Shown here piece after piece: positions 63,591-64,000 of a stretch of DNA of 64,000 nucleotides. A model generated the notes under the pieces. It had not been told where the DNA came from. It saw only the letters and a list, made by a program, of their open reading frames with translations, and did no database searches. The stretch comes from Vreelandella songnenensis (GTDB lineage: Bacteria > Pseudomonadota > Gammaproteobacteria > Pseudomonadales > Halomonadaceae): assembly GCF_003002925.1 (NCBI RefSeq), contig NZ_PVTK01000001.1:248001-312000 (forward strand), written 5' to 3'. Both the position numbers and the translations under genes were made by a program. Numbering within the stretch: position 1 is the first letter of the stretch; every line of letters starts with the position of its first letter.

Positions 63591-63818
63591 TTAGCAGTCG
63601 GTAAGGATCTCGGCAGGTGGCTGGTGACGGTTGAAGCGCTCCAAGCCATCGCCCTGGCCATCTAACCATTGAGCGCTGATATCACCGGTCGAACCTTTAC
63701 GGAATGCCTTTCTGCTGGGCGATTTGGTGGCGTCTACCATGGCGGCTTCAAGCTTGACCACATCGCCAGCGGTGAGCTTTAGCGTGGTGCCGTTGATAGT
63801 GAATTCAAATTGGCTCAT
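63591..63818 (-). CDS. Small satellite protein, unknown
   Basis: A 75-residue protein beginning MSQFEFTINGTTLKLTAGDV, a strand-rich start, then a helix (VKLEAAMVDATKSPSRKAF) and a Gly/Gln-rich tail. Its ATG overlaps the AlpA stop by four bases. No family recognised; position suggests a regulatory or accessory role in the satellite. Confidence 0.6.
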   Translation of the reverse strand: MSQFEFTINGTTLKLTAGDVVKLEAAMVDATKSPSRKAFRKGSTGDISAQWLDGQGDGLERFNRHQPPAEILTDC

Positions 63819-64000
63819 GCGTGGCGCTCCGGCTGGTGTGTGGTCATGCGTAACGGGGTGGGGATGCCTTCTAGCCGCTGGCGTTTGCGCTCTTCCAAAC
63901 AGTTGGCTATCCAGCTATCCACCTCCTCCTCTAGCCAAGCAACGCTTTTGCCGCCAATCGGCACCGGGGCCGGGAAAGTGCCCTGGCGAATACCGTCATA
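63815..64000 (-). CDS. AlpA-family excisionase/regulator (N-terminus cut by window edge)
   Basis: The last 61 residues of a helix-turn-helix protein of the AlpA type. The visible part YDGIRQGTFPAPVPIGGKSV, then AWLEEEVDSWIANCLEE, is the AlpA core after its first helices. In P4-like satellites the AlpA/Vis protein controls integrase expression and excision. The 5' end lies beyond base 64000. An integrase gene would be expected in that direction. Confidence 0.88.
   Translation of the reverse strand, partial: YDGIRQGTFPAPVPIGGKSVAWLEEEVDSWIANCLEERKRQRLEGIPTPLRMTTHQPERHA

Overview
The window reads as a chromosomal segment of a GC-rich gammaproteobacterium, most likely a Halomonas-type (Halomonadaceae) bacterium. 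That assignment is an inference from protein resemblance: the ManD/RspA-RspB pair, the BapA-like secretion locus, NarX/NarL/NarK and the STN protein. No rRNA or tRNA is present to confirm it.

Layout. (1) 1-5308: a sugar-acid catabolic operon on the minus strand (GntR regulator, mannonate-type dehydratase, Zn alcohol dehydrogenase, TRAP substrate-binding protein cut by the left edge), with a divergent FMN-dependent alpha-hydroxy-acid dehydrogenase. (2) 5320-26740: a four-gene operon for a 5,558-residue BapA-like adhesin and its type I secretion apparatus (TolC-like, ABC, HlyD-like), with all three gene junctions overlapping. The adhesin has 13 copies of a 9-residue Asp/Pro linker repeat and 41 Ig-like repeats, some duplicated as blocks. 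A 677-bp AT-rich gap separates it from a small STN-domain gene. (3) 28016-48813: a respiratory nitrate cluster with hmp (behind an NsrR-type box), a PpiC isomerase, narGHJI on the minus strand, narXL, and two different NarK-type transporters around a universal stress protein. Small membrane and redox accessory genes are interleaved, including two YIP1-family paralogues that share a palindrome in their upstream regions. (4) 48268-52344: housekeeping genes (CAP/SCP protein, CreA, DUF333 lipoprotein, B3/4-domain protein with a LysR regulator, RhtB-type exporter).

(5) 52345-64000 is accessory DNA. First comes a visibly AT-rich minus-strand trio: a DUF3800 protein, an HNH-type zinc nuclease and a 720-residue RloC/PrrC-like ABC ATPase with a zinc hook. 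Next is a GC-rich non-coding stretch. Then follows a P4-satellite-like replication module: a coiled-coil protein, an iteron-filled stretch, a DUF927 helicase, a Toprim primase, small ORFs and an AlpA regulator cut by the right edge. No integrase is in the window; it probably lies to the right. The trio at the distal end of this element is the best candidate for an undescribed system, plausibly anti-phage.

How the genes work together. NarK transporters import nitrate and export nitrite. NarGHI reduces nitrate, with NarJ and perhaps PpiC assisting assembly. NarX/NarL sense nitrate; a 7-2-7 NarL-type site lies upstream of narK and phased heptamers lie upstream of narG. Hmp removes the nitric oxide that follows. 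The adhesin locus is a self-contained biofilm or attachment factor with its own exporter.
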